Below are positions 17,189 through 27,644 of a stretch of 64,000 bases of DNA, piece after piece. The position numbers were made by a program, and so were the translations under genes. The first letter of the stretch is position 1, and the number at the start of each line of letters is the position of its first letter. The DNA is taken from assembly GCF_000763315.1 (NCBI RefSeq), contig NZ_JPST01000003.1:1-64000 (forward strand), in the 5' to 3' direction. The DNA comes from Thermoactinomyces daqus (GTDB lineage: Bacteria; Bacillota; Bacilli; Thermoactinomycetales; Thermoactinomycetaceae). Below the pieces are notes generated by a model. The model ran no database searches. It saw only the letters and a list, made by a program, of their open reading frames with translations, and was not told where the DNA came from.

Positions 17189-17511
17189 CGGCGTTTCCCC
17201 TAACCTTATATGGAATAAGTATAAAATAAAAAGAAAATAATATCATCACAACAAATTATGCTATCATAAGCGCTTGAAAAATCAAGTGCGATTTAAATAA
17301 ATCAATTATAATTAGATATTTATATAATATTTAACACCTAAAGACGATTTGTTGATAAAATGCCCCTTCCCAATAAAATAGGACTCTTAAAAATTCAGAA
17401 AATACCCTACGTTCCCTATATTAAACGCTAAGTCTGTATAAATCAATCCATATTTAATAAAACACAGTCAAGCCAAACCCTCAACCGGCCCGGTCTCCTG
17501 TCGTTCCCCCA
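17189..17511. other. AT-rich intergenic region
   Basis: About 320 bases of very AT-rich sequence upstream of the pseudokinase and downstream of lipM. Near 17485 the sequence ACCGGGCCGGT lies just downstream of the lipM stop and could form part of a terminator. No convincing open frame or RNA motif was seen in the rest. It probably carries the pseudokinase promoter, which I could not pin down. Confidence 0.5.
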
Positions 17512-18327
17512 TCAGCGGCGCAAATTCCACGCTTCTGTGCCATACCGATCCCTGACGAGAGAATGTACCAATTCGATCTCTTCATCGATGAGACTCCCTT
17601 GCTCCAACTTTACGTTCATCCCTTCCTGAAATCCTTCATAAAAGGCGGTGATCACTTCATCGATTGTGACCGGTTGTGTCCGCAGCCGGTTAATGGCAAC
17701 CGCTTTTTCACAAAATGCCGCTTTCAGCCGTTCCCTGACCCGCTCAGAAGGAAATTCCAAAATAGCAAATAAGGTTTCTTCATCAAAATCCAACAAGATG
17801 GAGCCATGTTGCAAAATAACACCGCGTTGACGGATCTGTGCACTCCCTGCCGCTTTTTTCCCCTCGATTACCAGCTCATAATCGGAAGGCGAATCAAAAC
17901 ATGCCGCCGACAAGTGGTCTTTGTGCGTGCGCACCGGCGGGGACAGACGGGCGTTTAATCCCAATCGGCGAAATCCTTGCAACAATCCCTGACTGATCAC
18001 CCGATACGACTCACTCACCGTTTTCGGCATGAGCGGATGGTCTTCCGAAATGATGACACTGTATGTTAATTCCTGATCATGCAGCACCGCTCTGCCACCG
18101 GTCATGCGCCGGACAAACCCGAGTCCGCGTCTTTCCAATTCATCCAGCCGGATTTCTTTTCTCCCTTTTTGAAAATACCCGATTGACAGCGTGGCAGGAT
18201 TCCAACCATAAAAACGGACAGTGGGAGGCACTTTTCCTTCTCTGTGCAGATGCATGACCGCTTCATCGATGGCCATGTTTTCGGCACCGGAATATCGCTG
18301 ATAAGGCAGAAAGCGCCATGTTTCCAT
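17512..18327 (-). CDS. lipM: Octanoyltransferase LipM
   Basis: Octanoyl-[ACP]:GcvH octanoyltransferase of the LipM type, 271 residues, which starts lipoate synthesis by loading octanoate on GcvH. The fold signature RRMTGGRAVLHDQELTYS, the catalytic Cys143 (AACFDSPSDYEL) and the GKKAAGSAQ motif with its conserved Lys are visible. Cys after the Ala pair and the length match B. subtilis LipM rather than lipoate ligase LplA. ATG 18327 is nine bases after AAGGAG. A GTG two codons up sits too near that site. Functionally linked to the gcv operon 5 kb away. Confidence 0.87.
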   Translation of the reverse strand: METWRFLPYQRYSGAENMAIDEAVMHLHREGKVPPTVRFYGWNPATLSIGYFQKGRKEIRLDELERRGLGFVRRMTGGRAVLHDQELTYSVIISEDHPLMPKTVSESYRVISQGLLQGFRRLGLNARLSPPVRTHKDHLSAACFDSPSDYELVIEGKKAAGSAQIRQRGVILQHGSILLDFDEETLFAILEFPSERVRERLKAAFCEKAVAINRLRTQPVTIDEVITAFYEGFQEGMNVKLEQGSLIDEEIELVHSLVRDRYGTEAWNLRR

Positions 18328-18407
18328 TTTCACCCACTCCTTTTTCCCAAAACCCCCTTTCTCCCTGTATTATCATTGAAAATCCCGCCGGTTGCAAAAC
18401 AAAAATA

Positions 18408-19049
18408 TCAATGCCCCATCTGACTCTGCATTCCCTCATGGGTCAGCGGATACAGTTTTCCATCCAGGGCAAAAGAGATTCGCCCCGTCTCCTCGGACAC
18501 GACAAGGACAAATGCATCCGTTTTTTCCGTCAGTCCCAATGCAGCACGATGACGGGTGCCGATCTTCATCTTATGACCGGAGGTCTTTTGGGAAAGAGGC
18601 AAAACATTGGCAGCAGACAAGATAAAATCTTCTTTTACCACAACTGCACCATCATGCAGCGGATTCCCCGGATAGAAAATCGTTTCCAGCAAGGGAGCCG
18701 ATAATTGTGCACGAATCGGAATCCCTTCATGTATCCAGCTCTCAATCGGATCTTCCCTTTCCACCACAATCAAAGCTCCGTGCCGCTTCTTGGACAAGCG
18801 TTGGGCAGCGATCGCCAGCGCCGGGTAACGGCAGGTGTATGGAGCCAAATAGGTTTCAAAATAATAGGACGAAGCCACCTTTTGGATATTCGCAAACTGC
18901 TCGCTTACTCTGGAAAAATCACTCAGGATACAACAGCGGTTGTGTTCCAGTTCGTCCAGCAGGCGACCGATCTCCTGCTTCATCTGCTCCAAGATGGTCT
19001 GCAATTTCTCCCTTGTAACCGTTGACAATTCTTGCAAATAGGAATCCAT
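18408..19049 (-). CDS. cdaS: Sporulation-type diadenylate cyclase CdaS
   Basis: DAC-domain enzyme that joins two ATP to c-di-AMP. Starting at ATG 19049 it has 213 residues, close to B. subtilis CdaS (207), and the first ~60 residues form the amphipathic helices that restrain CdaS activity. Catalytic motifs are intact: DGA at 133-135 and RHR at 166-168. The absence of membrane segments separates it from CdaA, and the absence of a DNA-binding half separates it from DisA. In B. subtilis cdaS is expressed in the forespore under SigG. I could not identify a convincing SigG promoter. The open frame extends 51 codons further up without family resemblance, and no strong ribosome site marks 19049. Confidence 0.85.
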   Translation of the reverse strand: MDSYLQELSTVTREKLQTILEQMKQEIGRLLDELEHNRCCILSDFSRVSEQFANIQKVASSYYFETYLAPYTCRYPALAIAAQRLSKKRHGALIVVEREDPIESWIHEGIPIRAQLSAPLLETIFYPGNPLHDGAVVVKEDFILSAANVLPLSQKTSGHKMKIGTRHRAALGLTEKTDAFVLVVSEETGRISFALDGKLYPLTHEGMQSQMGH

Positions 19050-19305
19050 GTTCTCAACCCCAACCTTCACATTCTGTCTCATCTTTAATGTGTGACGGGA
19101 GAAATTTTTTATCCTGCCGGAAATAATGGCAGAGAAGACAAGCCGGCTCATCAACCAGCCCACTTGATTAAACCGCATCGAAAGGTAACCGCATGATCGC
19201 ACAGGTCCGGAAAAGGAGTCCCATCAGCCCGATATCCGTATTGGTCAAATGAAGTTCTTGCATCTCAGCGGAGCGGCAATCGGCAAGATCGCAACAACTC
19301 AGAAC

Positions 19306-19338
19306 AAAAAAGCCGCACCTGTCAAGGCACGGCTTTTA
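19306..19338 (-). terminator. Terminator after ptsG
   Basis: On the minus strand AAAAGCCG pairs with CGGCTTTT, with a T run at its 3' side, eight bases after the ptsG stop. Confidence 0.75.
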
Positions 19339-19346
19339 ATCAACCA

Positions 19347-21287
19347 TTATTTTTCAAAACGAATGATGTTCGAATCTCCGGCTTTAACCTCTTCTGACTC
19401 CAGTTTTACCGTCGTTCCCGCCGGCAAATTGGTAAAGACTACAGGCGTAATCGTGGAAGTTGCTTTTTCCTTGATGAAGCTCAGATCAAATTCGAGCAGT
19501 TTTTGCCCTTTTTTCACTTGATCTCCTTCGCTGACAAACGTTTCAAATCCGTTTCCTTCCAGGTTGACTGTATCGATGCCCACATGGATCAGCAGTTCCT
19601 GCCCCGTCGTGGAACGAATGCCGATTGCGTGCTTCGTCGGGAAGAGGTTCACAATCTCTCCGTCAACAGGAGCGACAACAATTCCTTCTGACGGTTCAAT
19701 GGCAAATCCGTCTCCCATCATTTTTTGCGAGAACACTTGATCAGGCACTTCGGAAATCGGAAGCAACTTCCCGGTCAAAGGAGCGGAGAACGCTTTGCCG
19801 TCCGACACCGCGTCACCTGTTTCCACCGTTTTCGGCGCCTCTTTTTCCGGCTCCTGTTTTGCAGCAGTCACCTTTTTGCCCATCATGATCTGTTTCATTT
19901 GTTCTTTGATCAGATCGGATTTCGGCCCAAAGATCACTTGCAAGTTATTGCCCATTTCCAATACGCCGGATGCGCCGAGCTGTTTCAAACGATCTTTGTT
20001 CACTTGGTCGACATCTTTGACCGACAGGCGCAAGCGGGTAACGCATGCATCCAAATGAGTCAGGTTTTCTTTGCCGCCAAGGGCTTCCAACACGTTTGCC
20101 GCCAGATCGTCCGAAGTGGTTTCGACGGCATTCTCCTCTTCCGTTTCGTCTTCGCGGCCCGGTGTTTTCAGGTTAAACTTACGAATCGCGAAGCGGAAAC
20201 CGAAATAATAGATGACGGAGAAGACCAATCCAACCGGAATAATCAGCCACGGCTTGGTGTCTTGATCCCAGAACATCGCCAGGTCGATAATTCCACCGGA
20301 GAATGTCATGCCCGCTTTCACTCCGAGAATCGCCATGACCATAAACGACAAACCGGCAAAAACACAGTGAATCGCATAAAGAACCGGTGCGACAAACAGG
20401 AACGAAAACTCGATCGGTTCGGTAATACCGGTCAGGAACGAGGTAAGCGCAGCTGACAGCATAATACCGCCGACCACTTTCTTTTTCTCCGGCCGCGCCT
20501 CCTGATACATCGCCAAGGCTGCTGCCGGCAGACCGAAAATCATGAACGGGAATTTCCCGGTCATAAACGTACCGGCCGTCGGGTCACCAGCAAAGAAGCG
20601 ATTGAGGTCCCCATGAACAATATGTCCATGCGCATTGTATGATCCGAATTCAAACCAGAATGGTGAATACCAGATATGATGGAGACCGAACGGAATCAAG
20701 GAACGCTCGACCAAACCGAAAATAAAGGCGGACAAGGCAACATTTTTCGTCGTAATGATATGGGAAAAGGCATCAATCCCGTGTTGGATCGGCGGCCAGA
20801 TGTAGAAAAAGATCAGTCCCAACAGGAAAGAAGTAACCGCCATCACAATCGGAACAAACCGTTTCCCGCCAAAGAAGCCGAGAAAAGAAGGAAGTTCGAT
20901 ATTATAAAAGCGCTTATACAGCAGGGCGGCAACAATACCGATGATGATTCCCCCGAAAACGCCCATTTCCAAAGTGGGAATCCCCAATACCTCAATCGTT
21001 TGCACATGGTAATGTATAGCCATTTGTCCGAGGGCGGTATTCATCACGAGATACCCGATGACAGCAGCCAATCCGGCTGTTCCCTCTCCTTCTGCCAGAC
21101 CAATGGCAACACCGATCGCAAAGATTAAGGCCAGGTTGGAGAAAACAATTTGTCCCGATTGTTCGAGGATCGGGATATGCAACTTGTTACCAAATGCGAG
21201 CAACAAACCGGCTGCCGGCAAGATCGCAACCGGGAGCATCAACGCTCTTCCGATTCGTTGCAAGACGCCAAAGATATTTTTGAACAT
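19347..21287 (-). CDS. ptsG: PTS glucose transporter subunit IICBA
   Basis: Membrane permease that imports and phosphorylates glucose, 646 residues, with the three domains fused in the order IIC (~1-375), IIB (~393-470) and IIA (~515-646). The N-terminus FGVLQRIGRALMLPVA, the linker FAIRKFNLKTPGRED and other blocks are almost identical to B. subtilis PtsG. Phosphorylation sites: IIB Cys415 (HLDACVTRLR) and IIA His568 (LLIHVGIDTV), with helper His553. AGGAGG is six bases before ATG 21287. Controlled by GlcT antitermination: the target RNA and terminator lie between glcT and ptsG, as in B. subtilis. Confidence 0.97.
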   Translation of the reverse strand: MFKNIFGVLQRIGRALMLPVAILPAAGLLLAFGNKLHIPILEQSGQIVFSNLALIFAIGVAIGLAEGEGTAGLAAVIGYLVMNTALGQMAIHYHVQTIEVLGIPTLEMGVFGGIIIGIVAALLYKRFYNIELPSFLGFFGGKRFVPIVMAVTSFLLGLIFFYIWPPIQHGIDAFSHIITTKNVALSAFIFGLVERSLIPFGLHHIWYSPFWFEFGSYNAHGHIVHGDLNRFFAGDPTAGTFMTGKFPFMIFGLPAAALAMYQEARPEKKKVVGGIMLSAALTSFLTGITEPIEFSFLFVAPVLYAIHCVFAGLSFMVMAILGVKAGMTFSGGIIDLAMFWDQDTKPWLIIPVGLVFSVIYYFGFRFAIRKFNLKTPGREDETEEENAVETTSDDLAANVLEALGGKENLTHLDACVTRLRLSVKDVDQVNKDRLKQLGASGVLEMGNNLQVIFGPKSDLIKEQMKQIMMGKKVTAAKQEPEKEAPKTVETGDAVSDGKAFSAPLTGKLLPISEVPDQVFSQKMMGDGFAIEPSEGIVVAPVDGEIVNLFPTKHAIGIRSTTGQELLIHVGIDTVNLEGNGFETFVSEGDQVKKGQKLLEFDLSFIKEKATSTITPVVFTNLPAGTTVKLESEEVKAGDSNIIRFEK

Positions 21288-21355
21288 TGCTGAACCTCCT
21301 GTGCTGTCTTATCATGCCCAACAGGATCCAAAACCTTTCACTCATGCTTCTTCTT

Positions 21356-21475
21356 CGAACAAAAAGGCATGAGCAAAAAAAGACAAATGGAACCGTTTGC
21401 AAAAGGAAAATCCCTTTTGAATCAAACGTCCACTTCGCCTTTTTTCACTCATGCCTGATCGAATCAGTAACACGT
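21356..21475 (-). promoter_or_regulatory. GlcT antiterminator target (RAT) and ptsG leader terminator
   Basis: The minus-strand leader contains GTGTTACTGATTCGATCAGG then CATGAG (RAT, 21475-21446), as in the B. subtilis ptsG leader. Its 3' part GGCATGAG (21455-21448) also pairs with CTCATGCC (21373-21366), which is followed by TTTTTGTTC. Inside lie CGTTTG/CAAACG and AAAAGG/CCTTTT. This makes a ~90-nt terminator whose 5' arm overlaps RAT, so GlcT binding would prevent it forming. A further GCATGAGTGAAA copy near 21345 can pair with the same 3' arm. Confidence 0.85.
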
Positions 21476-21493
21476 GAAAGGTAAAGGATCTGT

Positions 21494-22333
21494 TCAGTTG
21501 GGAATAATGCGTTGCAAATGCAATGTCAGATAACTGACTTCGGCAGGATGAACCGGTTTCTGCAGTGTCCGTTCCATCACTTTTGCCATTTTCCAAGCGA
21601 TATTGGAACATATCGGGAATTGTTTGCGCAACATGTCTGCAAAACCATCCGGCTCAGAAATTTCTTCCTGGCGGATTGTGCGTTCAATCGCATACCGAAG
21701 ATGCGTAATCAGCCGCATGTATGAAATGCTTTTGCGATCGATTTTCAAACCGGTGACCGCCTCGACGAGCTGGATCAATTTCATGATGAGTTCGGAATGT
21801 TGACGAATCTCCGTCAGATGGCGCTGTGTCAGCGCACTGTGGATATGCATGGCGATAAATCCGGCTTCGCTTTCGGGCAACTGGATCCCCTTTTTTTCAT
21901 TAATCATTGCCACAATTTCTTCTGCCACTGCATACTCTCTTTCATAAAGCGCTCTCGTTTCGATCAGGAAAGGATTATTAAACTCCAGCCCTTGCTCCAA
22001 GCGTTTGATCGCAAAGCTGATATGATCGGTCAAAGCTACATGAATATGTTCATTCAGCGGAACATCAAACCGCTTTTGAATATGGTAAATAATATCATTC
22101 ATCAGTTCCACGAGCGATTCGTCCACTTGCGAGAGCAACTGCCGATACTGCTCCTGCTCCTTTTTATTCTCCAATACAAAAAACTTTTCGACCGCGGGCT
22201 CGGAAATCAGTTCTCCTGCTTTCTTCTTGAAACCGATTCCTTTTCCGATCAAAACAACTTCCCCATAGGATGGATGCTCAGCGATGACTACATTGTTATT
22301 CAGTATTTTTTTTATGGTAAATGTCCGGTTCAT
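21494..22333 (-). CDS. glcT: BglG-family transcription antiterminator GlcT
   Basis: RNA-binding antiterminator of 279 residues that allows ptsG transcription when glucose is present. The N-terminal ~60 residues form the RNA-binding domain (KILNNNVVIAEHPSYGEVVL), followed by two PTS regulation domains whose conserved His residues are visible (LNEHIHVALTDH and MHIHSA, later THLRYAIER). GGAGG is 12 bases before ATG 22333. The frame extends upstream with no relation to the family. Directly upstream of ptsG in the same orientation, as in B. subtilis. Confidence 0.92.
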   Translation of the reverse strand: MNRTFTIKKILNNNVVIAEHPSYGEVVLIGKGIGFKKKAGELISEPAVEKFFVLENKKEQEQYRQLLSQVDESLVELMNDIIYHIQKRFDVPLNEHIHVALTDHISFAIKRLEQGLEFNNPFLIETRALYEREYAVAEEIVAMINEKKGIQLPESEAGFIAMHIHSALTQRHLTEIRQHSELIMKLIQLVEAVTGLKIDRKSISYMRLITHLRYAIERTIRQEEISEPDGFADMLRKQFPICSNIAWKMAKVMERTLQKPVHPAEVSYLTLHLQRIIPN

Positions 22334-22443
22334 CTCAAATATCAACCTCCTTGCCCCCGTTCGTTTTACAGAAACAGCAAAACCGATCACAGTATACAAA
22401 ATTCCACTCGTTTTTTCTACATCGTCCCCTGCAAATCGATTCC

Positions 22444-22480
22444 AAAAAATGAACAGCCCCATCCCTGATCGGAACGGGGC
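22444..22480 (-). terminator. Terminator after fadH
   Basis: On the minus strand GCCCC (22480-22476) pairs with GGGGC (22460-22456), with TTTTTT shortly after. Confidence 0.6.
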
Positions 22481-22486
22481 GACTTA

Positions 22487-23254
22487 TCAGAGAAACCGAA
22501 AATTCGCCATCCATAAACCGCCATCCATGGTAACGCACTCGCCATTGACATATTCCGCTTCCGCTGACAGCAGAAACTTCGCCAATGCCGCGATCTCCTC
22601 CGGGCGGCCATAACGCTTCAGCGGAACCATATTGGCGACCTTTTTCGCCATTTTTTCATTGGCGACCAGTTTTGCCGCCCCGCCTGTTTCTTCAATCGGT
22701 CCGGGTGCAATGCAATTGACTCGGATGCCGTATTTGTCCCCCCATTCAACGGCCAGTGTCCGGCTCATCGCCAGTACACCAGCTTTGGCCGCAGCGGAAT
22801 GAACCACACCCGGCGCCCCTGTCCAGGCATAGGTGGCCACGATATTGAGGATCGATCCTTTCCGTTTTTTCTCAATCCATTCTTTGGCCACGGCCTGTGA
22901 GCAATACCAAGTTCCGTTTAAAACGATGTTAATCACCGAATGCCAACCATTATACGTTAAATCTTCCGCCGGCACAACAAAATTGCCTGCCGCATTGTTG
23001 ACGAGATGATCGATTCCGCCAAACTGTTCCACCGTCTTTTGAACCATCGCCTTGACCTGATCAACTTCGCGGACATCCATTTGAAAAGGAAATATTTTGC
23101 CCGGCAATTCCTCCAATTCCGCTTTGGCCGCTTCAAGCCGATCTGCATTGCGTCCGGTGATGACCACATTGGCCCCTTCCTGGCACAACCGCCTGGCAAT
23201 CGCTTTTCCAATGCCGCTCGACCCGCCTGTCACAATCACTGTTTGTCCTTGCAA
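22487..23254 (-). CDS. fadH: 2,4-dienoyl-CoA reductase (FadH-like SDR)
   Basis: Short-chain dehydrogenase of 255 residues. The cofactor loop TGGSSGIGKAIA and NNAAGNF are typical. The Tyr/Lys pair lies within VATYAWTGAPGVVHSAAAKAGV, where the usual YxxxK is replaced as in the dienoyl-CoA reductase branch. The long match of NGWHSVINIVLNGTWYCSQA to B. subtilis FadH (YkuF) supports an NADPH-linked 2,4-dienoyl-CoA reductase acting in oxidation of unsaturated fatty acids. Translation starts at TTG 23254, seven bases after AGGGAG. No nearby ATG exists in frame before the nucleotide-binding motif. Confidence 0.87.
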   Translation of the reverse strand: MQGQTVIVTGGSSGIGKAIARRLCQEGANVVITGRNADRLEAAKAELEELPGKIFPFQMDVREVDQVKAMVQKTVEQFGGIDHLVNNAAGNFVVPAEDLTYNGWHSVINIVLNGTWYCSQAVAKEWIEKKRKGSILNIVATYAWTGAPGVVHSAAAKAGVLAMSRTLAVEWGDKYGIRVNCIAPGPIEETGGAAKLVANEKMAKKVANMVPLKRYGRPEEIAALAKFLLSAEAEYVNGECVTMDGGLWMANFRFL

Positions 23255-23688
23255 TGATATGCTCCCTCTCTTTTTTTGATTTTAGTGTTTCCTCAAAAAA
23301 TTATCTCTTAAAATAGGATTCTGTCAATAAATATATAAAAACTTCGCAACAAAAAAATCCTTTACTTCTTTTCGGCTGAAAGATGGGGGTTCAACGCTAA
23401 AACCAGATACCAATCACACCGGACAAAAAAATGACCAGAGCCGGACGCCAATAAACTGACCGCATGGAGATGGAACTCCCCTTCAAAGTCCGTCGTACAG
23501 CATCTGACCGGTCGTGATCCGACGTATTCCATCGTAAGCCAATCCAGGGAACGGAAATCATCCCCAGCGCCGCCACGCAAACGTGAAACAGATCAAAAAA
23601 GCGGACAAGGATGCATCCCTTGCCCGACATTCCTATTCTGGGAAAGTTGTTGCTGGCCGGGTTTCCAGTCAGTAACTCACGATGGTTT
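23255..23688. other. Intergenic region after the gcv operon
   Basis: About 430 bases without a supported gene. It contains the gcv terminator (next entry) and AT-rich sequence near 23280-23350. A minus-strand frame at 23397-23630 with two hydrophobic stretches was considered and rejected because it runs through that terminator. Confidence 0.5.
23594..23626 (-). terminator. Terminator of the gcv operon
   Basis: On the minus strand CGGGCAAGG (23626-23618) pairs with CCTTGTCCG (23610-23602) around a 7-base loop, followed by CTTTTTT. About 65 bases after the gcvPB stop codon. Confidence 0.8.
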
Positions 23689-25146
23689 TTACTCGCTTTT
23701 TTCCCAGCGCAAGATCGGTTTGCGCGCCGCCGTCACTTCGTCCAAACGTTTGATTACGGTATGATGGGGCGCATCCTGCACGATTTCCGGATTTTCTTCC
23801 GCTTCTTTGGCAATTTGAATCATCGCGTCGATAAAGCTGTCGAGCGTCTCCTTGCTTTCCGTTTCCGTCGGCTCAATCATCAGGCATTCATCGACGATGA
23901 GCGGGAAATAGATGGTCGGCGGATGGAAACCGAAGTCGAGCAGGCGTTTGGCGATGTCCAGCGTACGCACGCCCTGTTGTTTCTGACGTTTGCCGGACAG
24001 GACAAATTCGTGTTTGCAATGCTGTTTGTACGGCAGTTCATAATACGGCTCCAACCGGCGCATCATGTAGTTGGCATTTAACACCGCATTTTCGGAAACC
24101 AGGCGCAGACCTTCCGGTCCCATCGTCCGAATATAAGCATAGGCGCGAACCAAAATGCCGAAGTTTCCGTAAAACCCTTTGACCCGGCCGATGGAATTGG
24201 GAATGTCATGATCGAGATAATAACGGCCGGATGCATCTTTTGCCACCATCGGCGCAGGCAGGAACGGCACAAGCTCCTTTTTCACTCCAACCGGTCCGGC
24301 TCCGGGTCCGCCGCCGCCATGGGGAGTAGTAAAGGTTTTGTGCAGATTCAGATGAACCACATCAAAGCCCATGTCTCCCGGACGGGCAATTCCCAGAATG
24401 GCGTTGGCATTGGCTCCGTCATAATAGAGAAGACCGCCCGCTTCGTGCACGAGATCGGCAATCACTCTGATCTCTTCTTCAAACAGCCCCAGCGTGTTCG
24501 GGTTGGTCAGCATCAGGGCGGCGGTATCGTCTCCGAGCATCTGCTTCAAGGCCTCCACATCGACCAATCCCTTCTCATTGGAGGGAATGGTGATCGTCTT
24601 GAATCCGGCAACGGTGGCGCTGGCCGGGTTTGTCCCGTGTGCGGAATCCGGCACAATCACTTTGTCCCGCCCGGTTTGCCCTTTGGCTTCATGATAAGCG
24701 CGGATCATCATCAATCCGGTCCACTCGCCTTGCGCGCCGGCCGCTGATTGAAGCGTCACCTGATCCATTCCGGTGATTTCTGCCAAATACTGCTGCAATT
24801 CATATAAAAGCTCCAAAGCCCCTTGTACGGTTTCTTCGGGCTGATAGGGATGGATTTTGGCAAATCCGGGCAATCGAGCCACATCTTCATGCACTTTGGG
24901 GTTGTATTTCATGGTGCAGGAACCCAGCGGATAAAAACCGTTGTCCACCCCGTGGTTACGACGGGACAATTCCGTGTAGTGCCGCATGAGATCCAGTTCG
25001 GATACCTCAGGGAGTTCGGCCGGTTTTTCGCGAAGATATTCCTCCGGCAAAACGTCCGTTTCCGGCACATCGGATTCGGGCAAGCTGTAAGCGGTGCGAC
25101 CTGGTTTGCTCATCTCAAAAATGAGTTCTTTTTCCTTGTTATTCAT
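23689..25146 (-). CDS. gcvPB: Glycine decarboxylase subunit 2
   Basis: C-terminal half of the PLP-dependent P-protein of the glycine cleavage system, 485 residues. It forms a dimer with GcvPA, decarboxylates glycine and passes the aminomethyl group to lipoyl-GcvH. The PLP lysine is Lys270 in [14 protein letters not shown], followed by the Gly-rich [10 protein letters not shown]. The start ATG overlaps the gcvPA stop by four bases (ATGA), so the subunits are translationally coupled. Last gene of gcvT-gcvPA-gcvPB, ended by the terminator at 23594-23626. Confidence 0.96.
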   Translation of the reverse strand: MNNKEKELIFEMSKPGRTAYSLPESDVPETDVLPEEYLREKPAELPEVSELDLMRHYTELSRRNHGVDNGFYPLGSCTMKYNPKVHEDVARLPGFAKIHPYQPEETVQGALELLYELQQYLAEITGMDQVTLQSAAGAQGEWTGLMMIRAYHEAKGQTGRDKVIVPDSAHGTNPASATVAGFKTITIPSNEKGLVDVEALKQMLGDDTAALMLTNPNTLGLFEEEIRVIADLVHEAGGLLYYDGANANAILGIARPGDMGFDVVHLNLHKTFTTPHGGGGPGAGPVGVKKELVPFLPAPMVAKDASGRYYLDHDIPNSIGRVKGFYGNFGILVRAYAYIRTMGPEGLRLVSENAVLNANYMMRRLEPYYELPYKQHCKHEFVLSGKRQKQQGVRTLDIAKRLLDFGFHPPTIYFPLIVDECLMIEPTETESKETLDSFIDAMIQIAKEAEENPEIVQDAPHHTVIKRLDEVTAARKPILRWEKSE

Positions 25147-26492
25147 GACAACAGCCCCTCCAAACTCTCAGCCAACTGATCGATTTCTTCTTTGGTCCGA
25201 ACTTCGGTGACGGCAACGAGCATATGATTGTCCAGTTCAGGATAGAAGCGGCCGAGATCAAAACCGCCGATGATTCCTTTCTTCAATAATTCCTGATTGA
25301 TTTCTCCGACCGGACGCCGCAGCCGGATGACAAATTCATTGAAGAAATGCCCGGAGAAAGCAAGCTCAATCCCGTTAATTTCGCTCAGGCGTTTGCTGGC
25401 ATAATGCGCTTTTTGGAGATTGAGGCGGGCCACATCCTGAATTCCCTGCTTGCCGAGCGCGGACATGTATACAGATGCCGCCAGGGCCAGAAGTGCCTGG
25501 TTGGAGCAAATGTTTGAAGTCGCTTTGTCGCGGCGGATATGCTGTTCACGCGCCTGCAATGTGAGCACAAATCCGCGTGTGCCGTTTTCGTCAACGGTCT
25601 GGCCGACGATTCTTCCCGGCACGCGGCGCATCAATGCTTTTTTGGTGGCCAGATAACCGCAATGCGGACCGCCATAAGAGGCGGGAATTCCAAACGGCTG
25701 CGCATCCCCGACCACGATATCGGCACCGTATTCGCCCGGCGGTTTCAACAGCCCTAGCGACAGCGGATTGCTGCTGACCACCAGCAGCCCTTTATGGGCA
25801 TGGGCAATTTTCTCGATTTCCGCCAAATTTTCAAGATTGCCCAAAAAGTTGGGGGACTGGACAATCACTGCTGCTGTCTCTTCATCTGCCAGCTCTTTTA
25901 ACTGATTCAGATCCGTCACCCCGTCGGCCAGGGGAACTTCCACGATTTGATACCCCTGCCCTTTTGCGCTTGTTTTCAAAATTTGCCGCGCTTCGGGATG
26001 AACGGCACGGGAGATGACAATCTTCTGCTTGCGTGTCACGCCGGCGGCCATCGCAGCGGCTTCCGCCAGTGCTGTCGGCCCGTCATACATGGACGAGTTG
26101 GCCACATCCATCCCTGTCAATTCGCAAATCATCGTTTGGAACTCGAAAATCGCCTGCAATTCACCCTGGCTGATTTCCGGCTGATAAGGGGTATAAGCCG
26201 TATAAAACTCCGAACGGGAAATCACGTGATTGACGACACTGGGAATATAATGTTCATAGACACCGGCACCCAAAAAGGAAACATAGTGATCAAAGGATGC
26301 ATTTTTCTCGGCGAGGCGGCTCATATGCTTGACAAGCGTCATCTCTGACATCGGTTCGGGCAACTTGAGCTTCCCCCGGTAACGAACACTTTCCGGTATT
26401 TCCGCAAACAGTTCCTCGACCGATTCCACGCCGATGGTACGAAGCATTTCCTGTTTATCCTGTTCAGTTGCGGGCAAGTAACGAAATTTCAT
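25143..26492 (-). CDS. gcvPA: Glycine decarboxylase subunit 1
   Basis: N-terminal half of the split P-protein, 449 residues, as in B. subtilis. It begins [17 protein letters not shown] and contains the conserved [15 protein letters not shown] and [15 protein letters not shown] segments. It lacks the PLP lysine, which sits in GcvPB. The gene lies 29 bases downstream of gcvT and overlaps gcvPB by four bases. Expression is expected to rise with glycine through the leader riboswitch. Confidence 0.96.
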   Translation of the reverse strand: MKFRYLPATEQDKQEMLRTIGVESVEELFAEIPESVRYRGKLKLPEPMSEMTLVKHMSRLAEKNASFDHYVSFLGAGVYEHYIPSVVNHVISRSEFYTAYTPYQPEISQGELQAIFEFQTMICELTGMDVANSSMYDGPTALAEAAAMAAGVTRKQKIVISRAVHPEARQILKTSAKGQGYQIVEVPLADGVTDLNQLKELADEETAAVIVQSPNFLGNLENLAEIEKIAHAHKGLLVVSSNPLSLGLLKPPGEYGADIVVGDAQPFGIPASYGGPHCGYLATKKALMRRVPGRIVGQTVDENGTRGFVLTLQAREQHIRRDKATSNICSNQALLALAASVYMSALGKQGIQDVARLNLQKAHYASKRLSEINGIELAFSGHFFNEFVIRLRRPVGEINQELLKKGIIGGFDLGRFYPELDNHMLVAVTEVRTKEEIDQLAESLEGLLS

Positions 26493-26521
26493 GCAAGTTC
26501 ATCCTCCTACCACCACTTCGG

Positions 26522-27616
26522 TTATTTGGCGCGCTTATAGAAAGGGGTTTTCACCACGATTGCTTTCAGGCGTTTGCCGCGGATTTCCACCTCAACCTCT
26601 TCACCGGGATTGGCATATTCCGCATTGATCAACGCAAGTCCCACGTTTTTCTTTAAGGTCGGTGATTGTGTTCCCGTCGTCACTTCGCCGATTTTTTCCT
26701 CACCGTGATAGACGGGATAATGGGTTCGCGGAATGCCGCGGTCGATCATTTCCAAACCGACCAGCTTGCGCGGAGCTCCTTCCGCTTTTTGCACGGCCAG
26801 CACCTCACGGCCGATAAAATCTCCTTTTTCCGGTTTTACGGCAAAACCGAGTCCCGCTTCGATCGGGGTAATCGTTTCGCTCAATTCCTGTCCGTACAGG
26901 GGGAGCCGCGCTTCAAACCGCAGTGTATCGCGCGCACCCAGGCCACACGGCAGAACTCCCGCTTCCTTTCCTGCTTCGAGAATAGCCTGCCACAGTTTAG
27001 GGGCGTCGCTTGCCGGCAAATAGATTTCAAATCCATCTTCCCCGGTGTATCCGGTACGGGATACAAGCCCTTTTACCCCGGCCAGTGCGACGTCATTTTT
27101 AAATTTAAAAAACTTGATCTCCGACAAATCCGTATCGGTCAGCTTTTGCAATACGGTCTCTGCCGACGGCCCCTGCAAAGCCAATTGGGCAATCTGATCC
27201 GAAATGTTTTCCACCGTTACATCGCCCTGACGGTGTTTCAAAATCCACTTGACATCTTTTTCGATATTGGCCGCATTGATGACCAGCCAGTACTCCTGCT
27301 CTCCGATACGGTAAACCAGCAAATCGTCCACCGTTCCCCCGTTTTCGTAACACATGATCGAGTACTGGGCATCGCCCACGTTCAATTTCGCCGCATCGTT
27401 CGTCGTCAGACGCTGGATCAGCTCGAGCGCGTCCGGTCCCTTCACCAGTACTTCCCCCATATGGGACACGTCGAACAAACCGGCGCGCGTGCGGACGGTT
27501 TCGTGTTCCTGCTTGATTCCCGAAAATTGAACCGGCATTTCCCATCCGCCAAAAGGTACCATTTTGGCTTCTTCGCAGTAAACCGAATGAAGCGGTGTCT
27601 TTTTCAGTTCTGCCAT
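26522..27616 (-). CDS. gcvT: Aminomethyltransferase (glycine cleavage T protein)
   Basis: T-protein of 364 residues. It transfers the methylene from aminomethyl-GcvH to tetrahydrofolate and releases ammonia. [11 protein letters not shown] is the usual N-terminal signature, and the conserved folate-site Asp is in the [12 protein letters not shown] region. ATG 27616 starts MAELKKTPL, six bases after GAGGTG, while the open frame begins eight codons earlier, close to the riboswitch terminator. First gene of the operon. Confidence 0.96.
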   Translation of the reverse strand: MAELKKTPLHSVYCEEAKMVPFGGWEMPVQFSGIKQEHETVRTRAGLFDVSHMGEVLVKGPDALELIQRLTTNDAAKLNVGDAQYSIMCYENGGTVDDLLVYRIGEQEYWLVINAANIEKDVKWILKHRQGDVTVENISDQIAQLALQGPSAETVLQKLTDTDLSEIKFFKFKNDVALAGVKGLVSRTGYTGEDGFEIYLPASDAPKLWQAILEAGKEAGVLPCGLGARDTLRFEARLPLYGQELSETITPIEAGLGFAVKPEKGDFIGREVLAVQKAEGAPRKLVGLEMIDRGIPRTHYPVYHGEEKIGEVTTGTQSPTLKKNVGLALINAEYANPGEEVEVEIRGKRLKAIVVKTPFYKRAK

Positions 27617-27644
27617 ACCATGCACCTCACTTGTTTCCATATAT

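Noticed and set aside
23397-23630. Minus-strand frame of 77 codons with two hydrophobic stretches after gcvPB
   Set aside because: Its start lies in the gcv terminator hairpin and no good ribosome site precedes it, so it is more likely chance.
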